Positions 7,216 to 15,600 of a DNA stretch of 45,719 bases are shown one piece after another (position 1 is the stretch's first letter; each line of letters starts with the position of its first letter). Location of the stretch: IMG/VR virus record IMGVR_UViG_3300044811_000029, positions 1 to 45,719 of that record; one strand, 5' to 3'. Both the position numbers and the translations under genes were made by a program. Below the pieces are notes generated by a model. That model was not told the origin of the DNA and ran no database searches. It saw only the letters and a program-made list of their open reading frames with translations. This DNA comes from a virus.

Positions 7216-9120
7216 GTGGCCGTAGCCGTCAGGGGTTCCACCCCCACCATCGGCACGGCCACCACCGGCGCCACGATCTCGGCGGTGCTCACCGGCACCA
7301 AGCAGCCGCAAGCCGGCGACCTGCTGGTCATCATCCACTGCAACGACTACTGGGCTCTATCGAACATGCCCACCCCGACGGTGGGTGGCAGCACCACCGG
7401 GGTCAACGCGATTACCGGCGGGTCGGCGGACGCCGGTAGCCCGAACCCGCACGCCAAGTCCTACTGGTATGCGGTGCCGTCCACGGCCGACCGGACGGTT
7501 GCGGTCACCGAGACGGGTACGGCCGATGAGGAAAAAGCCCTCATCGTGTACGTGCTTTCCGGCGCGGACACCATCACGGCCATCGACGTAGCGGCCGGGA
7601 GCACGGGCGCGGCGTCGACGTCGCATGTGGCCCCGTCGATCGCGCCCGGGTCGGCAACGGCTTACCTGATCGGCCACGCCAGCACCGACGGCACCGCCGC
7701 CAACACGAACTCGTACACCCCGCCGAGCGGCATGTCGGAGACGTACGACCAGAACATCATCTCGTTCATGGCCCTGACCGGGGCCACGCAACAGCTGGCG
7801 GCGTCCGGGGCGACCGGAACCAAGACGTTCGCCTATACCGCATCAACGGTCTGGGTGACCCTGTCGATCGCCGTGCTGACGGCCAGCGGCGGCGGTGGGT
7901 CGGCGCCGGTCGGACGCCAGCTGGTCGTCACCGCCCCGACCGACCGGCCCCGGTCGGTGGGCATGGTTGTCCGCCGGTCCCTGGCGGACCCGCCGGTCCT
8001 GACGACGGCGAGCCCGCTGGTCGTCGACCCGGCACCCCCCGCGCCCACCCGGGCCGCGGCGGTGCTCCTCCGGAGCAGCCTGCAGGACACGGTCGCGCCG
8101 GCCGTGGCGCCACCCGGCCCGCTCGTCGTCGGCCGGCCCCAGGCGCCGGCGCCGCTCTCGATGCCGGTGCTGCTGCGGACCCCGGCCACACCGGTCCCGC
8201 CGTCCGCGCCGTACGTCGTCGCTCAGCCGGCCGCGGCGGCCCCGTCGTTGCCGGTGCTGTTGCGCGGCGCCCTGGTCGACGCGCCCGTCCTGATGACGAG
8301 CTCGCCGACGGTCGTCACCACGGCCCCGGCCCAGCCGGCCGCGGCGGCGATCGTGTCCCGGGCCCCGCAGCCGGTCGTCATTGCGGCGGCGTCCACCCCG
8401 GCTCCGATCGTGGTCACCACCGCGGTCACGCCGTCCGTGCCGGACGCGCTGCTGATCCGCAACACGCTCGCCGACGCTACGGTCCCGGCGACCCCGGAAC
8501 CTCTCGTCGTCACGGCCCCTACGCCACCGCCGGCGTCGGCCGCGATCCAGGTCCGCAACCCGCAGCCACCGGTCGCGGTCGTGTCCGGTACGACGCCGCA
8601 GCCGATCGTCGTCACCCAGTCGGGGCCACCCTCCGGCTCGGCGGCATTGACGCTGCGGGCGCACTTGCAGGACGCGATCCTCGCGACACCCGGCCCGCTC
8701 GTCGTCACCACCGCGGTGCCGGCCCAGCCGTCGCGGCCGATCGTCGCCCGGGGCAGCCTCGCCGACCTGCTCGCCGCGACCCGGCCGCTGATCGTCGGCG
8801 CCCCGGTCCCGGCGGCCCGCGGGACCGCCCTGACAGTCCGCAACGCGCCACCGCCTGTGGTCGTCGGCCCGTCCGGCCCGATTACCGCGCCGATCGTCGT
8901 CACCGTCGCCGGCCAGCCGGTACGCGGCTCGGCGATGGTGCTGCGCACCGGCTCTGGCGTGTGCGACTGCACGACGCACCGACCGTCATCGGGCGTCACC
9001 GTACGGCCGTCCGGCGGCACGACGGTCCGGCCCTCGGTCGGCACGACCACGTACGCACCCGGTGGCACGACGACGCGGCCGAACACCGGCACCACGACCA
9101 GGCCCTGCAGCTGCTCGTAA
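7216..9120 (+). CDS. Large repeat-containing fibre-like structural protein
   Basis: A 634-residue protein in three parts. Residues 1-225 form a Gly/Thr/Ser-rich beta domain. Residues 235-580 hold eleven repeats of 30-35 residues, each starting near 'P-(L/I)-VV' and containing a Leu-Arg step; the arms alternate between '(G/S)-L-x-D' and 'N-P-x-P-P-V' forms. Residues 586-630 hold five short 'G-T-T-x-RP' repeats bracketed by CDC (583-585) and CSC (631-633). Such regular Pro/Val repeats suggest an extended rod, and the Cys pairs a disulfide or metal clasp. The place between head and tail genes suggests a capsid or neck fibre. Start is GTG 7216 after GGGAGGGG. Family not named with confidence. Confidence 0.7.
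   Translation: MAVAVRGSTPTIGTATTGATISAVLTGTKQPQAGDLLVIIHCNDYWALSNMPTPTVGGSTTGVNAITGGSADAGSPNPHAKSYWYAVPSTADRTVAVTETGTADEEKALIVYVLSGADTITAIDVAAGSTGAASTSHVAPSIAPGSATAYLIGHASTDGTAANTNSYTPPSGMSETYDQNIISFMALTGATQQLAASGATGTKTFAYTASTVWVTLSIAVLTASGGGGSAPVGRQLVVTAPTDRPRSVGMVVRRSLADPPVLTTASPLVVDPAPPAPTRAAAVLLRSSLQDTVAPAVAPPGPLVVGRPQAPAPLSMPVLLRTPATPVPPSAPYVVAQPAAAAPSLPVLLRGALVDAPVLMTSSPTVVTTAPAQPAAAAIVSRAPQPVVIAAASTPAPIVVTTAVTPSVPDALLIRNTLADATVPATPEPLVVTAPTPPPASAAIQVRNPQPPVAVVSGTTPQPIVVTQSGPPSGSAALTLRAHLQDAILATPGPLVVTTAVPAQPSRPIVARGSLADLLAATRPLIVGAPVPAARGTALTVRNAPPPVVVGPSGPITAPIVVTVAGQPVRGSAMVLRTGSGVCDCTTHRPSSGVTVRPSGGTTVRPSVGTTTYAPGGTTTRPNTGTTTRPCSCS
7918..8955 (+). repeat. Eleven coding repeats (30-35 residues each)
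   Basis: The units begin at residues 235, 267, 302, 332, 364, 397, 429, 463, 494, 524 and 559 of the fibre-like protein. They are diverged in DNA but share a protein pattern: P-(L/I/Y)-VV, 8-12 Pro/Ala-rich residues, then a hydrophobic stretch ending in Arg, then either SLxD or NPxPPV. Confidence 0.8.
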
Positions 9121-9130
9121 GGAGGTCCGG

Positions 9131-9529
9131 ATGTCCCGCGCCTCCGTCGTCGCCCGCGCCCAGGCCGCCGCCCAGGCCGGCATGGTCGACACCTGCTCGA
9201 TCCGTCGCAAGACCGGCGAGACCACCGACCCGGACTCGGGTGTCATCACCCGGACGTGGTTGGCGCTCTACGCCGGCAGGTGCCGTGTCCAGCAGCCGCA
9301 GGCGCTGGCCCGCCCGCACGACGTCGGCGAGGATTTCCTGCTCGTCGCCCGGCTGGAGATTCAGCTTCCGGTGGCCGCAACCGCGGGCCTGCTTGTCCGC
9401 GACGAAGTGACGATCACGGCGGCGACCCGGGACCCAGACCTGGTCGGTCGGGTGTTCCTGGTGCACGAGCTCCCACGCAAGACCGACGCCAGCGCCCGCC
9501 GTGTCTCGGTGATCGAGAGGACTGACTGA
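9131..9529 (+). CDS. Head-tail joining protein (DUF6093-like)
   Basis: A 132-residue protein whose N-terminal half carries the pattern MVDTCSIRRKTGETTDPDSG followed by a C-R-V-Q segment, which I associate with the DUF6093 head-closure/stopper-type proteins of actinophages. ATG 9131 lies 8 bases after a strong AAGGAGG site. It is followed with a one-base overlap by the gp10-like tail completion gene, the standard gene order for neck proteins. It would sit between the connector ring and the tail. Confidence 0.7.
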   Translation: MSRASVVARAQAAAQAGMVDTCSIRRKTGETTDPDSGVITRTWLALYAGRCRVQQPQALARPHDVGEDFLLVARLEIQLPVAATAGLLVRDEVTITAATRDPDLVGRVFLVHELPRKTDASARRVSVIERTD

Positions 9530-9924
9530 TGACGAAGAGCGTGCGCATCGAGTCCGGCGACGTCACCGACCTGGTCCAGCTGCTCGCCCAGGCCCCGGCC
9601 GTGATGGTCGGCGAGGCCCGGGCGATCGTGAAGCGCGGGGCGCAGAACATCAAGACCGACGCTCAGCGCCGCATCGGCCAGCCGAAGCACGCCCCGGCCT
9701 ACTCCCGCGCGATCTCCTACGAGACCGGCGAGTCGGCGACGAAGGCGTGGGCGGAGATCGGCCCGGACAAGAACAAGCGGCAGGGTCCGCTGGGCAACAT
9801 CCTGGAGTTCGGCTCGCCCACGTCGGCGCCGCACCCGCACATGGCGCCGGCGGCTGAGGCGGAGCTGCCGAAGTTCGAGCGGTTCATGCAGGCGGCGGCC
9901 GCGAAGGCCGCGGGCGAGCGGTGA
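9529..9924 (+). CDS. HK97 gp10-like tail completion protein
   Basis: A 131-residue protein with the family pattern: an N-terminal helix, an IKTDAQRRIG segment, then GPLGNILEFGS with a nearby HPHMAPA motif. The 'EFGS ... PHPFM/HM-P' signature is typical of the HK97 gp10 family that closes the head-tail interface. The gene overlaps both neighbours, so the three neck genes are translationally coupled. Confidence 0.85.
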   Translation: MTKSVRIESGDVTDLVQLLAQAPAVMVGEARAIVKRGAQNIKTDAQRRIGQPKHAPAYSRAISYETGESATKAWAEIGPDKNKRQGPLGNILEFGSPTSAPHPHMAPAAEAELPKFERFMQAAAAKAAGER

Positions 9925-10349
9925 GCACGACCCAGGACCACGCGAACGCGGTTCTGGCCCTGCTCGACGCGGACAATACGGCGCCGGCGCTGGTGTTCCT
10001 CGACGGTGCGGTGCCGTCCGGGCAGCTGCCGCCGTACGTGCTGGTGTACCTGATGCTGCAGACGCCGGACGGTCTGGCCGCCCCGGACAAGGTCAGCCTG
10101 GACTTCAACTCCGATGTGGTCGACCTGTGGGTCTACTGCCACTGCGTCGGCGGTAACGCGGCCGCCGCCCGGGCCGTGTCCGCGCGGGTGCGGGCGGCCT
10201 TGCTGAACGTCACGCCGACGATCGCCAACCGGGTCTGCTTCCCGATCCGCTGGCGTGAGGGCAACCCGCCGCAGCGCGACGAGAGCACCGGCGTGCTCGT
10301 GCAGGACCTCGTGGATGTCTACGGCTTGATCACGGTCCCTACTTCCTGA
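9921..10349 (+). CDS. Tail terminator protein
   Basis: A 142-residue protein starting at GTG 9921 in a 4-base overlap. It has the size and order of siphophage tail terminators, with a helix, the PPYVLVYL strand, an Asp-Leu-Trp-Val strand and a C-terminal strand ending VDVYGLITV. Such proteins cap the tail tube and dock it to the head. Assignment is mainly by gene order and fold pattern. Confidence 0.75.
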   Translation: MSTTQDHANAVLALLDADNTAPALVFLDGAVPSGQLPPYVLVYLMLQTPDGLAAPDKVSLDFNSDVVDLWVYCHCVGGNAAAARAVSARVRAALLNVTPTIANRVCFPIRWREGNPPQRDESTGVLVQDLVDVYGLITVPTS

Positions 10350-10410
10350 TCTCCGCCTGCCCGGCCGGCGGCTTCACCCTGCTCCAACCATCCAGAAGGG
10401 GGTGCGCCGC

Positions 10411-10746
10411 ATGGCGCTGCTCACCGCTGTGTCCGTCGTTTCGGCGGCCACGAACGTAGCCGGGGCCGCGGTGTCCGCATCGGACACCATCGCCGCGGCC
10501 GACATCGGCGTCAACGGCGCGCTGCTGAACGTCATCAACGGCTCCGGCGGTTCGATCAACGTCACGCTGCTCGACCCCGGCACCACGGACGTGGGCAATG
10601 CGGGCACCGCAGTCCTGCAGGCGGTGGCGAACGCCACGGACCGCTGGTTCCGGCTGTCGCCGTTCCACGTCAACCCGGCGACCGGCGTCGCGACGGTGAC
10701 GTACTCCGCCACCGCCACCGTGACCTACAAGCTGATCCGCTGCTGA
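10411..10746 (+). CDS. Small beta-rich structural protein
   Basis: A 111-residue protein starting ATG 10411; AGAAGGGGG sits at the correct distance, whereas the GTG at 10402 would be too close. It has few charged residues and shares the pattern L-N-V-I-N-(G)SGGS, LL, VANATDRW with the protein at 4986-5372, suggesting duplication. It lies between tail terminator and tail tube genes, so a tail or decoration role is likely. Confidence 0.6.
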   Translation: MALLTAVSVVSAATNVAGAAVSASDTIAAADIGVNGALLNVINGSGGSINVTLLDPGTTDVGNAGTAVLQAVANATDRWFRLSPFHVNPATGVATVTYSATATVTYKLIRC

Positions 10747-10758
10747 GGAGCGCGCTCG

Positions 10759-11085
10759 ATGACCGAACTGAAGAAGTACTGGATCGCCGACATCGAGGGC
10801 GTGAAAGCCGTCGTCGACGGCGCCGATGCACGCGATGAGTGGACCCGGGTCCGCGGCTGGTCGGAGACGACCGAGCCGGTCGGCCAGGAGTTCCAGTGGA
10901 TCCGCAACGTCAACCACGGCGGCAAGGGCGTCATGAACCACGAGGCCGCCCTGTTGCACGAGGGCCTGGGCTGGTTCCCGTCGGGGCCCGATGGCTACGA
11001 CGAGCCGGAAAGCGCGCCGGCACCGGAATCCAAGAGTTCCCCGAAGCCCGCGGCCACGGCCACCAGCGGCGACAAGAAGGAGTAG
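10759..11085 (+). CDS. Small tail-region protein, function unknown
   Basis: A 108-residue protein with a compact N-terminal domain (YWIADIEGVKAVVDGADARD ... WTRVRGW) and a Pro/Ser/Lys-rich disordered tail from about residue 80. The position directly before the tail tube gene is conserved in many actinophages I recall, but the function is not established. It has a GAGGAG site and ends 4 bp before the next start. Confidence 0.6.
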   Translation: MTELKKYWIADIEGVKAVVDGADARDEWTRVRGWSETTEPVGQEFQWIRNVNHGGKGVMNHEAALLHEGLGWFPSGPDGYDEPESAPAPESKSSPKPAATATSGDKKE

Positions 11086-11089
11086 GTAG

Positions 11090-11569
11090 ATGGCTGACGT
11101 CACCGCGGATGGAAAAACCAAGGTCTACTGGGTTACGACCATCTCCAACATCAACGCCCCGACGGTGTCCGAGCTGAATGCGGGCATTGCGCTGAACTCG
11201 ACGATCACCGCGGACGGCCTGGTCGGTTTCCGGCCGGACACCGCCGACGTCGACACCAGCGCGCTGGACTCGACGTTCAACACGATGGTGAACGGCCGCA
11301 CGAGCTTCTCCGGCACGCTGCTGCGGCTGAAGAAGCAGGCTTCCGGCGACACCATCTTCACCACCCTGACCCGTGACACCGCGGGCTTCGTGGTGATCCG
11401 CCGGACGATCGTGGTGGCGACGGCGTGGGCGTCGTCGCAGGCGTGCGAGGTGTACCCGGCGCTGTGCGGCGAGGTCGCCCGCGTCGACGTCGAGCCGAAC
11501 TCGCTGGAACGCTACGAGATCCCGATCAAAATCACGTCCTCGCCCGCACTGCGCGCTGCAGTCGCCTGA
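11090..11569 (+). CDS. Major tail (tube) protein
   Basis: A 159-residue protein that would polymerise into the tail tube. It is followed by a strong terminator and then the tail-chaperone pair, exactly where the tube protein lies in siphophages. The sequence is beta-rich, with Ile/Thr/Val alternation and an N-terminal KTKVYWVTTISNINAPT segment typical of actinophage tube proteins. The dedicated terminator fits a very highly expressed gene. Confidence 0.85.
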   Translation: MADVTADGKTKVYWVTTISNINAPTVSELNAGIALNSTITADGLVGFRPDTADVDTSALDSTFNTMVNGRTSFSGTLLRLKKQASGDTIFTTLTRDTAGFVVIRRTIVVATAWASSQACEVYPALCGEVARVDVEPNSLERYEIPIKITSSPALRAAVA

Positions 11570-11587
11570 TCCCTGCTCCACCCGTCG

Positions 11588-11616
11588 CCCCGGACCGTGT
11601 GGTCGCGGGGTTTTTT
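11588..11616 (+). terminator. Rho-independent terminator after the tail tube gene
   Basis: Stem CCCCGGACC pairs with GGTCGCGGGG (one bulged G) around a GTGT loop and is followed by six T. This is the clearest intrinsic terminator of the structural region. It would end or attenuate the head/tube transcript and set the level of the downstream tail genes. Confidence 0.85.
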
Positions 11617-11622
11617 CGTGCC

Positions 11623-11655
11623 CGGACCCGGGTCGCCTGGCGGTGCCCGGGTCCG
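11623..11655 (+). promoter_or_regulatory. Second strong hairpin ahead of the chaperone gene
   Basis: A perfect 10-bp inverted repeat, CGGACCCGGG and CCCGGGTCCG, with a 13-base loop and no T-run. It sits 7 bases after the terminator's T-run and 24 bases before the chaperone start. It could stabilise the 5' end of a processed mRNA or tune translation. Confidence 0.5.
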
Positions 11656-11678
11656 TGCGCCAACCGCCAGGAGTGAAC

Positions 11679-12251
11679 GTGAGCGGCAAGTCCACGATGA
11701 AGAACTTCAAGGCCATGCTGGCCGAGGCGCAGCTGCCGGAGAAGACCGTCGACGTGTGCCTGCGCGGCGACCTGTTCGCCGAGCACCAGGCCGCCGAGGC
11801 CGAACTGGAACAGGCCGAGAAGGCCGCCGAGATGTCGAACAGTCTCGACGGCGGCGCCCCGGTCGCCAAGCTGAGCGAGCGCATCAAGGCCATTGAGGCG
11901 ACGATGCGCGAGCACACCTACCCGTTCCGGATCCGCGGCCTGGCGTCGGCGAAGTACCGCGCGCTCAAGGCCGAGCACCCGCCCCGCAAAGACCCCGACA
12001 CCGGCGAGGTGTTGGACTCCGACAAGTTCGTCGGCGCGAACATCGACACCTTCTTCGACGCGCTGGCCCGCAGGTGCACCGTCGATCCGGAGCTGGACGA
12101 GGCCGGTTGGCGCACCCTGGCCGACGAGAAGCTGACCGAATCCCAGCTCGACGAGATCGGCAGCGTCGCGTTCCGTCTCAGCGTCGGCGAGGTGAGCGTC
12201 CCTTTCTCGCAGGCCGCCTCGCGGCTGAGCCGGAGTTCCTCGCCCGAGTAG
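11679..12251 (+). CDS. Tail assembly chaperone (G-type, upstream frame)
   Basis: A 190-residue protein; the GTG at 11679 has an AGGAG site 5 bases upstream, so I prefer it to the in-frame start at 11643. It matches the upstream product of the lambda G / GT pair: helical and acidic, ending just after a slippery site. It would coat the tape measure during tail assembly. A -1 slip at CCCTTTC (12200-12206) joins it to the 12206-12625 extension. The gene order tube, chaperone pair, tape measure is diagnostic. Confidence 0.85.
   Translation: MSGKSTMKNFKAMLAEAQLPEKTVDVCLRGDLFAEHQAAEAELEQAEKAAEMSNSLDGGAPVAKLSERIKAIEATMREHTYPFRIRGLASAKYRALKAEHPPRKDPDTGEVLDSDKFVGANIDTFFDALARRCTVDPELDEAGWRTLADEKLTESQLDEIGSVAFRLSVGEVSVPFSQAASRLSRSSSPE
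12200..12206 (+). promoter_or_regulatory. -1 ribosomal frameshift slippery site CCCTTTC
   Basis: In the upstream frame the codons read GT(C CCT TTC), an exact X XXY YYZ heptamer. Both tRNAs can re-pair after slipping one base back (CCT to CCC, TTC to TTT). It lies 45 bases before the zero-frame stop, and the -1 frame is open through this point to 12625. Confidence 0.85.
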
Positions 12252-12625
12252 AGGCCGCCGAGCGGCTCGGTATCGCGCCGTCGCAGTTCGACGGCCGGGA
12301 GCCGGTCGAGGTCACCGAGTACGAGTACGACGACGCGGGCCGACCGCTGCGGTCGGTCACCATCCGCGAACCCCGGTGGACCGAGCAGGACCGCGCGGAG
12401 ATCCTCGCGCTCGCGATGCACCGCAACTCGATCTGTCCCTGCGGCTGCGGCCATCCCGCCGCCGAGACCCTCAAGCCCGAAGCTCAGGGCCCGGTGTTCG
12501 TCCCGGCGCAGACCGTGTGTCAGGCCCGGATGCGGCTGCTGGAGTCGCAGCGCGGTGTGGCCGAGGAGCGCGGCATCGAGAACGCCCCGGCACGCCTCTG
12601 GTCGATTGAGATGCGAAAGAGGTAG
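12206..12625 (+). CDS. Tail assembly chaperone extension (T part, made by -1 frameshift)
   Basis: This segment has no good start of its own and is read after the slip at 12206, giving a fusion of about 315 residues (176 from the upstream frame plus 139). It begins LAGRLAAEPEFLARVEAAER. A CPCGCGHP cluster followed by a later Cys suggests a small metal site in the T domain, which in the lambda model binds the tail tube protein. It ends 4 bp before the tape measure start. Confidence 0.8.
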   Translation, partial: LAGRLAAEPEFLARVEAAERLGIAPSQFDGREPVEVTEYEYDDAGRPLRSVTIREPRWTEQDRAEILALAMHRNSICPCGCGHPAAETLKPEAQGPVFVPAQTVCQARMRLLESQRGVAEERGIENAPARLWSIEMRKR

Positions 12626-12629
12626 CGCC

Positions 12630-15600
12630 GTGGCTCTTCGCACCGTTGGTGTCCGGCTGACCGCTGACATCGCCAACTACGTCAGCAACATGAAGAAGGC
12701 CGAGCAGACCACCAAGAGCTTCGGCCAGAGCCTGAGCCAGCGGGCCGCGGCCGGCAAGCTCGACGAGGTGGCCGGCGCCGCCGGGAAGATGGGCTTGGGC
12801 CTCGCCGCCGGGTTCGCCTTCGCGGTGAAGTCGGCCGCCGACTTCGACAAGCAGATGTCCGCGGTCAGCGCAGCCACCCACGCGAACGTGCAGACGATGG
12901 GCCAGCTGCGGGCCGCGGCGTTGCAGGCGGGCAAGGACACCCAGTACTCGGCGACCGAGGCGGCGAAGGGTGTCACCGAGCTGGGCAAGGCCGGTGTGTC
13001 CTCGGCGGACATCCTGGGCGGTGGACTGAAGGGCGCGCTGGCCCTGGCCGCGGCCGGGCAGATGGACGTCGGCGCCGCCGCCGAGACCGCGGCCAGCGCC
13101 ATGACCCAGTTCGGGCTGTCCGGCGACAAGGTCCCCCATATCGCTGACCTGCTCGCCGCGGCGGCGGGCAAGGCGCAGGGCTCGGTCCACGATCTCGGCT
13201 ATGCGCTCTCGCAGTCCGGCCTTGTCGCGTCGCAGACGGGCCTGTCCATCGAGGATGCCACCGGCACCCTGGCGGCGTTCGCCAGCGCGGGCCTGATCGG
13301 ATCTGACGCGGGCACCAGCTTCAAGACCATGCTGCTGGCGTTGCAGAACCCCACCGCCGGCACGGAGAAGCTCATGAACAAGATGGGCATCTCAGCGTAC
13401 GACGCGTCAGGCCAGTTCGTCGGTATCACCAAGTTCGCAGGCATTTTGCAGGATCAGCTTAAAGATCTCACTCCGGAAATACGCCAGGCGACGCTTGCAC
13501 AGATATTCGGCAGCGACGCGGTGCGCGGCGCGACGGTCCTCTACAACCAGGGCGCCGGCGGCATCCAGAAGTGGATCGACAAGACCAACGAGGCGGGCTA
13601 CGCGGCGTCCACGGCGGCGAAGCTGACCGACAACCTCTCCGGCGACATGGAACGCCTCAAGAGTTCCCTGGAGACGCTGGCCATCGAGGGCGGCTCGGGT
13701 GCGAACTCCGGGCTGCGGGTGCTCACCAAGGGCCTGAACGGCCTGGTGGATGGGTTCGCGTCGATGCCGCCGGTAGTGGGCGGCACCATCACCGTCCTCG
13801 CCGGGCTCGGCGCGGCGCTGCTGCTCAGCGGCGCGGTATGGGTGAAGTACCGGGCGACGGTCGCCAAGGTCAACGAGGAGCTGATCGCGACCGGCCCGGC
13901 CGGAGCGAAGGCCGCCGCCGGACTGCAGAAGATCCAGGGTGCGATCGGACCGCTGATGCTGGCGTTCGCCGGCCTCGAAGCGTTCAAGGCGTTCTTCGAC
14001 TACTTCGGACCGGTCGCCCCGGACGTCGACAAGCTGGCCTCGTCGCTGCAGAACTTCTCCACCACCGGCAAGGTCGCCGGGGAGATGGCCGCCAATTTCG
14101 GCGCCAACATGAAGGGCTTCCGCGGTGAGGCCGGCCTGGCGTCCGACGCCACGGGTGGGTTCACGAAGAGCGTCAACGGTCTGCTGAACGCGATCGGCGC
14201 CGGGTCGGTGGCCGACTGGATGGCCGGGCTGACCGGCACGTCCACGTTCAACACCGCCACCGCCGACATGAAGTCCTACGACGCCGCGCTGACCCAGGTG
14301 ATGACGACCACGGGGGACGCGAAGAAGGCGTCGCAGCTGTGGAACAGCACGCTGCAGCAGTCCGGCCTGGACACTGACCAGCTGGCGAAGCTGCTGCCCG
14401 GCGCTTACAAGAAGGTCGGCGAGCTCAACACGGCCGCCGACAAGGCCACCCCCGCCCTGCACGAAATGGGCAAGGCGTCGGCCGGGGCCGCGACTAAGGC
14501 GGGCGTGTACAAGACGGCCGCCGACCTGGCCGCCGGGGCGGCACGCGGTGAGGCTGCCGCGCTGGCGACTCTGAGCAAGGCCCTCAGGTCCGAGGCCGAT
14601 CCGGTGTTCGGTCTGATCGACGCCGAGAACAGCCTGAAGACCGCCCAGGACAAGGCGTCCGAGGCGATCAGGAAGCACGGCAAGAACAGCACCGTGGCGA
14701 AGGCGGCTACCCGCGAGCTGGCCATGGCGGCGATCGACTTGCAGGGCAAGGCCGGGGCGCTGGGCGACAAGTTCAGCGGCAAGCTGACCCCGGCGATGAT
14801 GACCACGCTCAAGGCCGCCGGTCTGACCAAGACCGAGATCGACATCGTTTCGGGCGCGTTCAAGTCGGCGAAGAAGTCGGCCGAGCAGTACGACGGCAAC
14901 TACAAGGCCAACACCAGCGCGCCGGGCGCCAAGCAGGCCAAGACGGACCTGGACCATGCGTACACGGCGGCGAATCACTTCGCCGGCCCGTACAAGGCCA
15001 ACGTCACCACCACTGGCGTGCCGAAGGTCAGGCAGGCCCTCGGTGGCTTGCTACTCATGCAGCAGGCGCTGAAGAAGGGCGTGTCCGCGTCCGCTATCGC
15101 GGCGACCAACAAGAACGTGGCTCAGGGCTTCTCCGAGGGTGGCTACACCGGCTCGGGCCCGCGTACGCAGCCGGCCGGCATCGTGCACGCCGACGAGTAC
15201 GTGGTCAACTCGCCGTCGCGGCAGAGGTTCGAGTCGGCGCACCCCGGCGCCCTGGATCACATCAACCGCACCGGCCAGATGCCCGGCTACGACGGTGGTG
15301 GTCGGGTGGTCTGGCCGTACCCGACCACTGCGGCGATGACCAGGATCCCGTCGAGGAGGGAGGCCGCGGCCGCGGTCACCCCGGCCTTCGGCAACTGGCC
15401 GTCGAGCCCCGGCGCGCAGCGCGGCGACTCCGGCGTGTGGCGTTCCATCGTGGCGATGATCCGGGCGACCGGTCCGATGTCCGGCTCGTTCGGCAACGCC
15501 TACCGCCCGGGCGACCCGCTGTGGCACGGCAGCGGCCGGGCCGTGGACTGGATGGGCTTCAACCAGGACCGGCTCGCCACGTTCCTTGCCGGCAAGCGCC

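Noticed and set aside
7843-8979. Minus-strand frames of 290-378 codons opposite the fibre-like gene
   Set aside because: Arg/Gly/Asp-rich shadow frames caused by GC-rich codons; the plus frame shows clear protein repeats.
12555-12629. Upstream in-frame start for the tape measure
   Set aside because: This stretch codes for the chaperone extension in another frame; GTG 12630 has an AGAGGT site and starts the typical domain.
13407-14978. 523-codon minus-strand frame opposite the tape measure
   Set aside because: Typical Arg/Gly/Leu-rich antisense shadow; no start context and no domain.
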